64,000 bases of DNA from Siphonodentalium dalli (Eukaryota; Mollusca; Scaphopoda; Gadilida; Siphonodentaliidae): the NCBI GenBank assembly GCA_032622095.1, contig CP136061.1, forward strand, positions 174,181,692 to 174,245,691, in the 5' to 3' direction. Positions 1 to 11,175 of the stretch are shown piece by piece; within the stretch, counting starts at the first letter, position 1; the number at the start of each line of letters is the position of its first letter. A model generated the notes under the pieces. It was not told where the DNA came from. It searched no databases and saw only the letters and a list, made by a program, of their open reading frames with translations. Made by a program: the position numbers and the translations under genes.

Positions 1-1
1 A

Positions 2-241
2 GATGGGGACCCTCTGTTCGGATTGAGTACCTTTAAACATGATAAAGCTTCAGGCAGTGCAGGGACTTACACGTGTGATGAATGCAACATGGTGTATAAA
101 ACGCAAGCATCTGGGACAACTACCCATCTATGGAATCATCTACCCTGCGACTGTTGCGTCTTCAAGTTTATAACAACGAGTGTTTCCGAATGCCGAATTG
201 CAATTTTGCATGTACATGCAGACTATATAAATTTTGCGTGA
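2..241 (+). pseudogene. BED-type zinc finger fragment of a hAT transposase
   Basis: An open frame runs in from the left edge and stops at 241 with no convincing start inside the window; the first in-frame ATG is internal. It encodes a BED-type finger: CDEC, then VYKTQASGTTTHLWNHL, giving C-x2-C ... H-x3-H spacing. In hAT transposases and ZBED proteins this domain binds the element's terminal DNA. After the finger the frame becomes cysteine-rich and loses similarity, and no RNase H-fold catalytic domain follows. A hAT-like right end lies only about 300 bp downstream, so this is probably the N-terminal remnant of an internally deleted element. A domesticated ZBED exon is possible but less likely. 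Confidence 0.6.
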
Positions 242-566
242 TTTTAGTTCCGATAATCTGTTTAGTGGTAATATATTAATTGTTGTGATGGCAGCATGGA
301 CGTTTTAATTTGGGTTTTTTTCTCGACAATTATAAATCGAAGTTAATAGTATCTCAAACGACGGTTCATCGCCACATAAGTTGTGATGGAACTTCATGCA
401 TGTAGTTCATAGAACGTTTCACAAATCGTCTAATCGTTAACAAAACATGCCTAATTGAGAAGCAACACACATATATGATTCGATTCGATATTAGATTCTA
501 TATTCGATTTCGTGAATTCGATTCGAAATTAGATTCGATCAAAATATCCAATTCGCAGGACCCTAG
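242..566. mobile_element. Non-coding right part and right end of a hAT-like element
   Basis: No gene is seen. From 478 to 545 the sequence is built of degenerate ATTCGATTCGA repeats, the usual style of hAT subterminal transposase-binding repeats. It finishes with TTCGCAGGACCCTAG at 552-566, whose reverse complement CTAGGGTCCTGCGAA resembles hAT terminal repeats. With the BED finger at 2-241 this suggests a collapsed hAT copy. The left end lies outside the window, so a target duplication cannot be checked. Confidence 0.45.
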
Positions 567-1590
567 AATGCCTTTATACTGCATACTGGATTTAACCATC
601 AGAAACGCTGCATACTGGAATCAACCATCAGAACGCCCCTAATGTAATTATGACAAAGGACACCTTTAAACTGCGTACCTGTACTGGAATTAACCATCAG
701 AGCGTCCATAAATTAATGTAATATGACAAAGGCCGTCTTTCAACTGCGTACTGGAATTAACCATAAGAATGACCCTAATGTCATTATGACAAAGGACACT
801 GTTATACTGCGTACTGGAATTAACCATCAGAAACGCTGCATACTGGAATTAACCATCAGAATGCCCCTAATGTAATTATGATGCATACTGGAATTAACCA
901 TCAGAACGCCCATAATGTAATATGACAAAGAACGCCTTTATACTGCGTACTGGAATTAACCATCAGAAACGCTGCGTACTGGAATTAACCATCAGAACGC
1001 CCCTAATGTAATTATGACAAAGGATGCCTCTCAACTGCGTACTGGAATTAACCTTCAGAACGCCCCTAATGTTATTATGACAAAGAACGCCTTTATACTG
1101 CATACTGGAATTAACCATCAGAAACGCTGCGTACTGGAATTAACCATCAGAACGCCCCTAATGTAATTATGACAAAGGACGGCTTTAAACTGCGTACCGG
1201 TACTGGAATTAACCATCAGAGCGCCCATAAATTAATGTAATATGACAAAGGCCGTCTTTCAACTGCGTACTGGAATTAACCATCAGAAACGCTGCGTACT
1301 GGAATTAACCATCAGAACACCCCTAATGTAATTATGACAAAGAACGCCTTTATACTGCGTACTGGAATTAACCATCAGAACGCCCATAATGTAATATGGC
1401 AAAGGCCGCCTTTCAACTGCGTACTGGAATTAACCATCAGAATGCCCCTAATGTAATTATGACCCAGGACGCCTTTTAACTGCATACTGGAATTAACCAT
1501 CAGAACGCCCCTAATGAAATTATGACAAAGGACGCCTTTATACTGCGTACTGGAATTAACCATCAGAACGTCCATTATGTAATATGACAA
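567..1590. repeat. Satellite-like tandem array with higher-order structure
   Basis: About 1 kb is made of alternating modules: TACTGGAATTAACCATCAGA, an AACGCCCCTAATGTAATTATGACAAAG-like spacer, and a GACGCCTTTATACTGCG-like spacer. Single modules, double modules joined by AACGCTGCG, and variant spacers alternate in recurring order, which is typical of a higher-order satellite. A lone diverged monomer lies at 9031-9090. The open frame on the minus strand here (1375-1746) only reads the array and the adjacent minisatellite. Confidence 0.9.
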
Positions 1591-1641
1591 TTCTGTGTAA
1601 GACCAAGTGTTTACCTTGATCTCCTGAGACCTGACCCCCAC

Positions 1642-1749
1642 AATCAGGGACCGCAATGGAATCAGGGACCGCAATGGAATCAGGGACCGCAATGGAATCA
1701 GGGACCGCGATGGAATCAGGGACCGCGATGGAATCAGGGGCCGCAATTG
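1642..1749. repeat. 18-bp minisatellite, six units
   Basis: Six head-to-tail copies of AATCAGGGACCGCAATGG or its CGCGATGG variant occupy exactly 108 bp; the last unit is diverged. Inverted sequences CTGAGACC (1624) and GGTCTCAG (1791) lie on either side, so array plus flanks may be one small palindromic unit. Confidence 0.9.
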
Positions 1750-1856
1750 AATTAAGTTCTCATTTAGAGAACTTTTTGCGTTATCCCTGATGGTCTCAGG
1801 TCACATGAGTATTTCTATTTTTATACAGATTTCTGCCACATAATCTACCCTATTAG

Positions 1857-1984
1857 TATAGTCGTTGTGGTGATTTTGGAGGGTGAACGTAGAAAAAATT
1901 GTTATAAAGCCAGGTTTGGTGTCATTTTGACCGGGAATGTTTGGACAACAATATATCCAAAATCCGCTAAAATCCGCTTTGGGG
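1857..1984. repeat. Left terminal inverted repeat of the Academ-like element
   Basis: Begins near TATAGTCGTTGTGG and ends in AAAATCCGCTTTGGGG. It matches the reverse complement of 5780-5902 over nearly its whole length with small indels. Confidence 0.85.
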
Positions 1985-2560
1985 AAATGTTTTTACAGTC
2001 ATTTGAATACAGGACGTTTCGTCATTATGCCACAAAATTACGTAATGCAGATAAATACAAACAGTTTACTTGTGTTAGCTCGCAAACCATTAATGCGTGG
2101 CAAGTTCGCATGGATAATTGTCATATGATGATACGACAACATGACCCACCACAGTGTAAGCCATATTTGCCCCCACTAATAAAGAGCGTTGAGTAAAATA
2201 CCATACATAAAGAGCGTTTTGTGAGCGTTGGAGGAAAACACCACAATAAGCCATGTGTGCGCTCCAGTGATAAAGCACGTTATCATAGAACGACATAACG
2301 CACTTCACTGCAGTTGTGCAAACCACAAGTCGCATTGTTCAGTTGTTTCTAATATATCATTTCGATTTGTATCTCTAATTGTGAAAGTTGTAAAAGTAGC
2401 TTTCATAGGAGTCGGACACATGTTTCCTGTTGAAACCTAACGGTGACAACGTACGCAGGAGATTTGTTTTGGTTAATTTGATTGCTTCATTCGTTGTTCT
2501 CGTGTTCTGTTTTATTATTGCATATTTATTCTCGCTCTATTTCATTTCTCATTGTTGATA

Positions 2561-3076
2561 ATGGCCGACAATCGTACCGTCGGCGATGAGCTTAACCCAG
2601 CTGAAGACCTCTGTGTCATATGTGGTTTTGGTTTTGTTAATGATCCACCGGTAAAGGTGGGGGCAAAAGGTATTGTGACTCTCATAAGCTGTTGTGGACA
2701 ACGGGGCCGACCTAATTTGAAACAATACCTCACCGCGCGCAGCCAGGTGACGCCTGTCGACAAAGTGCTGGTGCATGCAGGTTGCCGGAGAGATTTTACC
2801 GACACAAAAAGAAAGACACAAGATAATTTGGTGGTTTCAGAAGCGAAAAGACTACGATCTGATGCAACGCCAATCAATATAGCAGAAGACTGCTTAATAT
2901 GTGGAGTTCATACAAGCACTGATGTTAGACACCCAGATAGGTCCACACCAATGAGCCAAGTAGAGACCATCCCTATCAGGGACAAGCTCTTACAATGCTG
3001 TGCGCATAGACAGGATGCTTTAGCATATGACGTGGAGAAGCGCATTCAAGGGCGCATTGACTTGGTAGCAGCATAG
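2561..3076 (+). pseudogene. N-terminal part of the Academ-like transposase
   Basis: The reading frame starts best at the ATG at 2561 (MADNRTVGDE). It contains two treble-clef-like clusters: CVICGFGF ... HAGCRRDFTD (residues ~20-85) and CLICG ... CCAHRQD (~110-150), both likely metal-binding. The frame closes at a TAG at 3074-3076 directly after RIDLVAA, but the same frame continues as AVYHHGYLTRFLQG. In homologues I recall from arthropods, cnidarians and molluscs this stretch is continuous (DLVAAEGVYH), so the TAG is a nonsense mutation inside one long transposase gene. No promoter motif was recognised in 1985-2560, which otherwise holds only short spurious frames. Confidence 0.7.
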
Positions 3077-3462
3077 GCCGTTTACCACCACGGATATCTG
3101 ACTCGATTCTTGCAAGGATGTGAGTCAACCCGAGACAGGAAAAGCAGGTCGAAGATCAGATCAGGGTATGAAACATTGGTTCGAAACGATTTGTAATTGG
3201 TTCGAGACAGAAGCTGGCGCTGAATTAACACTGTTAGTGAGTTACATTCCAGAATGGTTGAATTCGCAGGCGAGTCAGAGGTTTATACTATTAAAAGTTT
3301 GAAAGGTAACTTAGAGGAATACTATGCAGAATTCATTTTCTTCGCCGAGGTTAAGGGACGGAAGGATGTCGTTTGTTTTCGAAATATGGCCAAATTCATT
3401 ATAAATGAAAAGTGGTACACTGATAAAAACAGGATTTAGATGAGGAGGCAGACAGGATTGTC
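3077..3462 (+). pseudogene. Middle part of the Academ-like transposase, frameshifted
   Basis: Coding similarity passes through at least three frames here: AVYHHGYLTRFLQG after the stop, then AGAEL..., then VEFAGESEVYTIKSLKGNL and VVCFRNMAKFIINEKWYTD (3254-3439). These phrases follow the order expected for the family, so the breaks at about 3210-3250 and 3430-3460 are small indels rather than introns; no GT/AG pairs mark the joins. This confirms loss of function. Confidence 0.65.
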
Positions 3463-4875
3463 TTGACTGCAGCAAGAATAATAAAAGCACAAATAAGGGA
3501 GGCCGATTACAGTCGCGAATCTTATCCACCCAGTGACGCTATATCTATTATTAGTCAGGGGCGAAATTCGATCCCGAATCACCTGCAAAGCCTACTAAAG
3601 ATTTTAATTCCGTCCGATGTCAAGCAGAATAGCATCGGTCATTCCATTGTACATGGTGCTCGTCCACATTCGGTTATAACACCAACGCTGTTTGGACTGG
3701 GTGTAGAAATGGACGATGTGTTTGGTTCCAAATGGCTAGTGAACGAGTTATCCCGGTTGGGATTCTCTGTTACCCACGATGAAGTTGAGAGGTACAAGCA
3801 ATCCGTCATTCAGACCGAAACGCCCAGTCAAATACTAACTGACTATGCCTTCGTTCAGTGGGTGGCAGATAATGTCGACCACAACATAGCAACTCTAGAT
3901 GGCAAGGGGACCTTCCATGGAATGGGGATAGTTGCAATATCTGCACCCATGAATCAATCAGCACTGAACATGAAATCGCGTGTAATCATGAGACAAAAGC
4001 GGTTGAGGGTTGATGAGCTCGTGAAAAACAAAGGAGTGTCCATCTCCCAATATGTTGATGTTATTGGCAAAGGAATTTCCAATATCAAACTGAAATCTAT
4101 TCTTCATTTTGCCACACCATATACCCTCCCATCTGACCTCAGCACAGATCTGCTGTGGCACTCAGCATGCTTTTTCAGTAAGAGTGAAAAACCTAGCGCG
4201 AACTGGTCAGGTTTCATGCAAAGTGCTTACTCGCAGGACGACACTCTGACCGCTGAGAAATCAGATGTTCTGTTCCTTCCCATCATCGATCTGAATCCGT
4301 CAGATGACGATTGCATTTATTCTACACTCATTTATGTTGAGGAACAGGCACGTAGATTGAACATCCACACGCCATGTATCACTTTCGACCAGCCGTTGTG
4401 GCTCAAGGCTGTAAACATAATAAGTTCTAAGTCGATGAACATTGTGTGTAGGCTGGGCGGATTTCACACTGTAGTGAGCTTCATGGGGAGTATCGGTTCG
4501 ATGATGAAGGGGTCGGGGTTAGAAGAAGCTTTGGAGAAAGTGTACGGTCAGAACACAGTGACCCATATGATATCTGGAAAGGCAGTGTCGAGGGCATTGC
4601 GTGGTTACTACCTAGTTGAGGCTGCGCTTTTCAAAAAGTTGATAGCTGAAGTTGTCCCAGTTGAAAAGGACGGCAGTTCTGCGGACATCGAATCGGCAAT
4701 GGAACAAGATGACATAGAAGCCTCACACATGCAACATGGTGATGTACACGTTGTTGGTGAAAACACGATGGGCAAAATGCACCAGAGTGAAATGGGCAGA
4801 ATACAAAACTGCGTGAAGAGATTGAAATTGGTGTTGTTCCTATATCCGCGGCTGCGGACTCAACTGAACTGTTGA
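3463..4875 (+). pseudogene. Core (putative catalytic) part of the Academ-like transposase
   Basis: The longest open segment, about 470 codons, continues from the preceding frame without its own good start codon. Family landmarks are NVDHNIATLDGKGTFHGMGI (~138-157), FDQPLWLKA (~306-314) and CRLGGFHTVVSFMGSIGSMM (~325-345), followed by KGSGLEEALEKVYG and SGKAVSRALRG. Acidic residues in DGKGTFH, FDQPL and GSGLEE are the obvious candidates for a D-D-E triad, though that assignment is inference. The last ~30 codons are out of frame: the true continuation shifts frame near 4780-4860. Confidence 0.7.
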
Positions 4876-5220
4876 AGGTCGAGCAATGTATCAATTGTTA
4901 TAAATCACTGCTTGTCAAAGAATCCCTCACAGCAAAATTGTGGGTGCAGTATATGGATTATGTGCAAACCCTAAAGAACTTCATCCGTGCTGAGCGAACA
5001 GGGGATTGGAATCTGCATATTGTAACATTAGGGAAGATGCTGAACCTCTTCGCAGCCACTAGTCATATAAATTACGCAAAGAGCTGCAGACTATATCTCC
5101 AAATGATGCTAGAATTACCAGTGAAGCATCATTGTGTACATCAGTGTTTGAGGGACATGGCTTCCATGTAGCCCGTAGAAGTAGCAGATTCTGGGCGGGG
5201 TTATCAACCGATCTTATACA
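4872..5220 (+). pseudogene. Post-core part of the Academ-like transposase
   Basis: In a new frame the protein continues as CINCYKSLLVKESLTAKLW and LKNFIRAERTGDWNLH. After another shift at ~5160 it reads GFHVARRSSRFWAGLSTDLI, a motif that in homologues I recall as RRSDRFWAGLSTDLVIEQVL. The element stops matching right after STDLI, so a deletion has probably removed the following segment before the Cys8 finger. Confidence 0.6.
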
Positions 5221-5229
5221 CTGAATAAT

Positions 5230-5492
5230 GACGTATTGAATGCTGAGGGGTGGGGTTGGGAACGACGTGGTGAGGATCTTTCCCCAGTCACGACTGACCA
5301 GAATGCAGCCCAAGACGAATTGCTCAAGTTTGTACGGTGCAAGTGTAAGATGTCACAAAAAAACCATGTGACACCAATGTGTGTACATGTCGCAAACATG
5401 GTCTGAAATGTGTTATCGCTTGTGGAGATTGTCGTGGAGAGGGCTGCGTGAATTCAGAAGAGGTTCTGATAGATGACGAGGGTGAGGTCTGA
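5230..5492 (+). pseudogene. C-terminal eight-cysteine (CXC/tesmin-like) finger of the transposase
   Basis: One frame gives ELLKFVRCKCKMSQKNHVT and PMC. After a one- or two-base slip in the TGTGTG at ~5380 the next frame gives TCRKHGLKCVIACGDCRGEG and C, then closes at TGA 5490-5492. Together there are exactly eight cysteines in CxC ... CxC ... C ... CxxC ... C order, as in CXC domains that bind DNA with zinc. Its position at the end of the transposon gene supports a role in recognising the element ends. Confidence 0.7.
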
Positions 5493-5779
5493 GTATAAAT
5501 GATATATTTGACACACAAGTGTCGAAATCATGAAGTATTTCTCATTCTGGTCATCACTGGCTGATTTCGATCAACAAAATAAACGAAAGAAATAATTGTC
5601 ATTTTAGCGGCCATTTTGGTTGCCATCTTTAGACTCTGTGACTGATAGTTGGTCATTGTGACTCCCGTGAAATCCTTTGTCAAACTCATTACCCCTACCT
5701 CACAATGGACTAATGCTGATTGGGGAATATTTATAATCGTTAGCCGCCATATTGGACGCCATCTTGAATCCTGAATTTT

Positions 5780-5902
5780 CCCCAAGGCGGATTTTAGCGG
5801 ATTTTGGATATGTTATTCCTGATACTTTTGCGCGCAAAATGAGACCAAAACCAGCTTTATAACAATTTTTTCCAGGTTCAACCTCCCGACGACCACACTA
5901 TA
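5780..5902. repeat. Right terminal inverted repeat of the Academ-like element
   Basis: Starts CCCCAAGGCGGATTTTAGCG and ends GACGACCACACTATA; the reverse complement aligns with 1857-1984. Between the stop of the finger (5492) and this repeat there is about 290 bp of non-coding element sequence. Confidence 0.85.
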
Positions 5903-5972
5903 TTTTCTGAGGGCAACCTCTATAAAATGAATTAATTCTTGAGAAAATTTATATTTCTCTTATATATCAATT

Positions 5973-7787
5973 ACTAGAAGGTGACCCGACTTCGTCCGGG
6001 CTTTGACCTTGAATTGACCATTTTGAAGGTCAAGGTCAGGTGGGGTCAAACAACAACACCCCAAAAATGGTGGAAATCGGCCCAGCGGATACCGGGAAAT
6101 CGGCCCAGCGGATACCGAGATACCCTATGCATCAAATTTCGTCCGTAAAAATCCGCCAGTTTAACCCGATTTGATTTCCACTCAAGTATATAAACGCGCC
6201 TCATAAACACACGCTCAATAATTATCAAGTTTCAACGTAAAGATAAATTACCATCGGTGCCCGAGATATCGCCAAGACGTCTGAAACAGTCAAATGCATC
6301 GGCCGGTTAAGCGTTAACGTGATCTAACGTTATGACCTCTAACGACGTCATAGAAGTTACGATAGTACCACTTCTTCTTGATAATTGAGGCAGATAACTA
6401 AAACGGATACATACGCATTATATATCATTATTATGACTGGCATTTTATTATTCGCGCTGTTTCAAATCTATTTGTAAGCACCGAACTCAAATGAAAGTCC
6501 TGTAACACAGCGTAAAAACAGATTTGACCTCGGCACGTGAAAAGTTGACCTCAGATCTGAAAATCAATAGGCCTATGTCACCCCCCGGCCGAAAATACCC
6601 CCACATACCAAGTTTCATCGAAATCGGGTCGGCCATTTTCGAGTTCATCGATTACACACACACACACAAACACACACACAAACAGATCTTCCAAAATATA
6701 TAATAGACTAGAAGGTGACCCGATTTCGTCCGGGCTTTGACCTTGAATTGTCTATTTTGAAGGCCAAGGTCAAGTGGGGTCACGATTTGACTCGTCCAAA
6801 ACACTGCTCGAACAAAAGTACCCGTCGAAATCCATCCGGTTTTACCCGATTTGACCTTGAATTGATCATTTTGAAGGTCAAGGTCAGGGTCACGATTTGA
6901 CCCGTCCAAAACACCCAGTGGACAAAAGTAACCCTATATAAAATTTCGTCGAAATACCATCAAAATTGGCGATTTGACCTTGAATTGACCCGATTTCAAG
7001 GTCAAGCTCACGTCGCACGGGCAAATTAATAGGTTTATGCCACTCCCCGGCCGAAAATACACCCACATACCAAGTTTCATCGAAATCCCGTGATATTCGG
7101 GCGTTTGACCTTGAAATGACCCGATTTCAAGGTCAAGGTCATGTCGCACGGGCAAATCAATAGGCCTATGTCACCCCCCGGCCGAAAATACCCCCACATT
7201 CCAAGTTTCATCGAAATCGGGTCGGCCGTTTTCGAGTTCATCGATTACACACACACACACACAAACACACACACAAACAGATCTTCCAAAATATATAATA
7301 GACTAGCCGATGAGCCCGACGTTGTCCGGGCTATTCAAAAACCAAATTTCCAAGTCGATAGCTCCACCCGTTCCCGATATCTGGTCTGCGCATGCGCGAA
7401 GCTGGCGTCGCACGGGCTCGGCGACCAGATAAAATTCGTTTCCGGGGCAAGATACATTCACATAGCAAATTTCAAGTCGATAGCTCCACCCGTTTCCGAG
7501 ATCTCGTCTGCGCATGCGCGAAGCTGGCATCGCACGGGCTCGGCGACCCGATAAAATTCGTACTCGGGGCAAGATACATTCACATACCAAATTTCAAGTC
7601 GATAGCTCCACCCGTTTCCGAGATCTCGTCTGCGCATGCGCTGCACGGGCTCGCCAATACGACAACGACCACCGCCTGGTCAAACTACACACACGTACCA
7701 AGTTTCGTCCCGATCGGTCGAGAATCGTAGATTTGTATTAAGGACAGACAGACAAACAGACAGAGGTCTTCAAAATATATATGAGAT
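5973..7787. repeat. Three head-to-tail retroposon-like units
   Basis: Units start at 5973, 6707 and 7301, each opening ACTAG(AAGGTGACCCG or CCGATGAGCCCG) followed by TCGTCCGGGC or its GTTGTCCGGGC variant. Inside, modules such as TTTGACCTTGAATTGACC and CAAGTTTCATCGAAATC recur. The first two end in a CACACA stretch and AGATCTTCCAAAATATATAA; the third in ACAGACAGAC and GTCTTCAAAATATATATGAG. Each unit begins right at the AT-rich tail of the one before. All open frames here are spurious readings of the repeats. A short related opening (TAGCAGGGTTACCCGGCG) lies alone at ~13160. Confidence 0.7.
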
Positions 7788-7796
7788 TATACCCCT

Positions 7797-8990
7797 TTTA
7801 AAAAAAAAAGAGGGGGATATACTGTTTTGCACCTGTGCGTCCGTCTGTCCGAGCGTCCGTCTGTCCGTCCGTCCAATGTCTGTTCCAGGGACCAGCCTAG
7901 ACAAGATTTTCAGGGCGAAATGACTTCGCCCTACTATAAAAATAAGGCGAAGTGGCCGTTCTATAGGGCGAAGTGAGTCTAAATTGATCAGTACTACGAC
8001 ATGAGTCGCTATAGAACGAAAATAGGAGAGATGAAATATGTCAATTAAACTTATGAAACAATGGTTGAAATATGGAGTCATTATGTTCACTTCATGACCC
8101 TAATAACTATTAATAATACCCAAACATAATTGTGAGAAGATAGCAGCATTTTATATCGTAATTGTGAGAGAATGACAGGATTTTATTTCATATTTTTATT
8201 TCATATTTTTCGGGTTGTTAAAAATGCCAACAATATTTATCAAACAGAAACGAAACGAAATCATGAACACTTTTACTGCGCTCTGTTAGTAATCCCGTTT
8301 GAAATTTTAATATGCTTCACAAATGAATTTGTTTTAAAATTTCTTTAACCAAACTCCATAGAGGGAGTGATGAATTGACACATTGTGAGAGGTGTGAGTT
8401 GTAATCTTCATTGTAAGGTGTGGTAATCACGGTAATCTAAAAATAACAACAACCAGATTAACACTTGAGGGCCAACGATGTTTTCACAGCTGCCAGTAAT
8501 CAGACTCCGTTGTCAACATGCTTCCAGATTGGAGCAGTACAGGTGTTAATTGTTTTATAACACCATGATACACCCTGATAGTGGAGTATTGTGTGCAATC
8601 ACAGTTGACAGTTGTAAATTATCATAAATTATTTGGGGCATTTTGCCGAATTTCGTCAGTCAACTTTGGAATTTTTAGGGCGACTTGAACTTCGCCCGAC
8701 TGCAAAAATAAGGCGAAGCGGACGGCGCTAGGGCGAAGAAGTCGCCCACGTCGCCCTCTCGGCTGGTCCCTGGTCTGTTCATGTCATAACTTGAACAATA
8801 GTGCTCGGATCTCAATGAAATTAGGTATGGATGTTCACTACTATGAGGACATTAAAAAGAGTGTTCGATCGTTTTGTTCAGATTTTCCATTCTAGAGTTA
8901 TACATCTTTGTTTATCTGGAAATGTTGGCTTTTTGGTGACTAAGTAATTATTATTATGTAATAATACCCCTTTTTTAACTGACAAACAAA
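7797..8990. repeat. GGGGGATATACTG / GTCCGTCC dispersed repeat, split by a hAT-type element
   Basis: AGAGGGGGATATACTGTTTT followed by CCGTCTGTCC microsatellite and then, after the inserted element, ATGTCATAACTTGAACAATA and GTGCTCGGATCTC. Removing 7886-8772 plus one 8-bp duplication restores a continuous repeat. A related family lies near 48490-48870. Confidence 0.7.
7886..8772. mobile_element. Non-autonomous hAT-type transposon with perfect 8-bp target duplication
   Basis: The element begins CAGGGACCAGCC and ends with the exact inverse GGCTGGTCCCTG. It is flanked on both sides by GTCTGTTC (7878-7885 and 8773-8780), an 8-bp direct repeat, the hallmark of hAT insertion. Length is 887 bp with no coding sequence. 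Both subterminal regions carry AAAAATAAGGCGAAG-like and AGGGCGAAGT blocks, probably transposase-binding sites. Intact ends and target duplication suggest a fairly recent insertion. Confidence 0.9.
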
Positions 8991-10455
8991 TTGATGTTTA
9001 TGGTATAAGATTCGGGCTTTCCAGTACGGTACCGGTATACTGCGACTGGGATTAACCATCAGAACGCCCATAATGTATTATGACAATGGAAACACAGAAT
9101 CCAATCACTGAATCAGATCCACAACCTCAAGCAATATATATACGATAGTCTGCGAAATTACAAACAAAACTTGAACCAAAAATCAACACTTTGATAGACA
9201 TGGCGTAGGGAACTTCGCACCTTTAAATTACGCTAACTAACTGTACTCACCTCGCAAATTGAAGAATTAATGAACAAAAATTAAAAGATTTATATAAACT
9301 GTCTGATTGACGCTTTAGGCTTAAAACAAAGGAACTGAATCTTGGAGTCTAAAAGATGCTACAGGCATTGACTCCCGACGATCCGCGGTATCTGATTGGC
9401 TGGCAGCCGTCTTCACTTTCCGAAGCGTAATTTTTTAGTGGTTGACACGGATATACTATAAAAAGAATCTGAATTACCCAGTGCCATTATATCACCCTTA
9501 TCCATCCACAATGTAAAAGCTTTTACAAGTAAAATTATCTTTAAAATTGTCCTCATTATCTGATTGGATATCAATAAATTTCTTTCTTCTGGTACCCGGA
9601 CAGTTTTTACATGCGTTGCCCACTTGTGGTATACCAATTACTATATATCACCTTTTAGTCGAACATTTGTTGGTTCGTGTGTGGTACTATATGTACAGCC
9701 TGTCATCACAATGACACGACACTAATGGGAAGGGAGACAACATTTATGATTTGTTACAATGTGGTATGTGCGCGAATTTGTATTGCCATATATGCCGTTT
9801 AATTTACAAATAAAGTGAACAAACTTGATATTCTATTTTCTATGTTATGTATTCCAATAAAATTTTCAGTGGGAAAACAAAAAAATGAGTTATAAATGCC
9901 TTATAATTACCGACTTCTGATAGGAGTCATGTTTTTTTATGAATGTTCATTATTATGAAGGGTTATTATAACGAAAATATTACAATGCCATAAACTAAAT
10001 TACACCCATTTAACTTACACTTTTTATGTGAACCCCGATGAGGAAAATCCCTTTGTTTGACTGAAAGTAGGATGTGTCCACGTATTGATTCAAAATAATC
10101 ATATTAATTAATGTAGATATATAGGAGTTTCAAATTTTTCAAAAATAGAGAGTAATTGAGCTGACATTAAATTGCGTCAACAGTTCATAATAATTTCAAC
10201 GTACAGAATTGGTCGTAAATAAGACCAGTCCTGTCGAGCTTGATACTCCAATCCGCATGTATCCACATGCACCCCTAGCCCAATAGAATAAGCTATATTT
10301 GTTTGGATATGCTTTCCAGGTTTTCATGTCTCCATAGAGCGATAGCATATGTCCAATATGCCATTTAACCCAACTATCTTACATTGTTTCTATTTCATTT
10401 CATGTTCAGAATACAATTATTCAAATTTTGTTCTAAATGTTCCATAGTTCACACT
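8991..10455. other. Non-coding stretch
   Basis: Contains the lone satellite monomer at 9031-9090 (GGGATTAACCATCAGAACGC). Otherwise AT-rich DNA without convincing exons; the small minus-strand frame at 9413-9637 shows no recognisable domain. Confidence 0.6.
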
Positions 10456-11143
10456 CAGTGTTCCCACGGGTCCTTGAAAACCCTTGAATACCCTTGAATT
10501 TAAAAATCATTGTTCAAGGGCCCTTGAAACCCTTGAATTCCAGTACCAGCCCTTGAAAACCCTTGAATGTGAACCTAATATATAAACACAAGATAGAAGG
10601 TATACACCAGGTTATAACGCAATGCGAACGCACGATGTCAACTCGCATAGAAACATACGGAACACAGTGACCTAACGACCTTGACCAACTGACATAGAAT
10701 GTAAATAGTGGCTATTACGCGCTATGAATTTCACACTGTTTACAGTAGTAACAATCGATTGAGTAATTATGTATTGCTCATTGTGATTGGTCAATGACTA
10801 TCCCCTCCAGCTATTGACAAATCAAATTGCGCGTAACATATCCGAAGTCGGCTGAAAAAACAGCGTGTTACCAATGCTCGAAATAGAAATATGACAGGAG
10901 GGAAATGCAAATTCAATAATAAATGGCTCTCAAATCAAGAGTATTCTGCGTGGCTACGCGCAGTAGCCGACAACAATCACAAGGCAAGGTGCTTATTCTG
11001 TCAAACGAATATAGACCTCTCTGTCATGGGGGAGCATGCCATTAAAAGTCATACTAAAAGTGACAAGCATAAAAAAGCCGTCGGAGAGAGGGGGAACTTA
11101 ATAAGCATTTCCTCTGCCTTGAATTCCACTGCCAGCTCAGACC

Positions 11144-11175
<32 letters not shown>

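Larger units (their letters stand above)
1857..5902 (+). mobile_element. Decayed ~4-kb DNA transposon with ~125-bp TIRs (Academ-like candidate)
   Basis: Both ends carry matching inverted repeats, including shared blocks AAAAAATTGTTATAAAGC and ATATCCAAAATCCGCTAA. The ends abut TATA on both sides, which may be a 4-bp target duplication. Between them are the pieces of one long plus-strand gene broken by stops and frameshifts, with the order: cysteine/histidine-rich N-terminus, core domain, eight-cysteine finger at the C-terminus. As I recall, Academ transposons combine 3-4-bp target duplications with a Cys8 finger, so Academ is proposed as a hypothesis; the classification is inference. The copy is dead. 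Confidence 0.8.

Noticed and set aside
567-1590. CRISPR-like regular repeats
   Set aside because: Spacers are themselves repeated and the setting is an animal genome; this is a satellite.
1375-1746. 123-codon minus-strand frame with SLIPLRSLIP repeats
   Set aside because: It reads through the satellite and the 18-bp minisatellite; the peptide repetition only mirrors the DNA repeats.
7141-7730. Overlapping frames of 95-137 codons on both strands
   Set aside because: They lie entirely in the head-to-tail repeat units and change frame between units.
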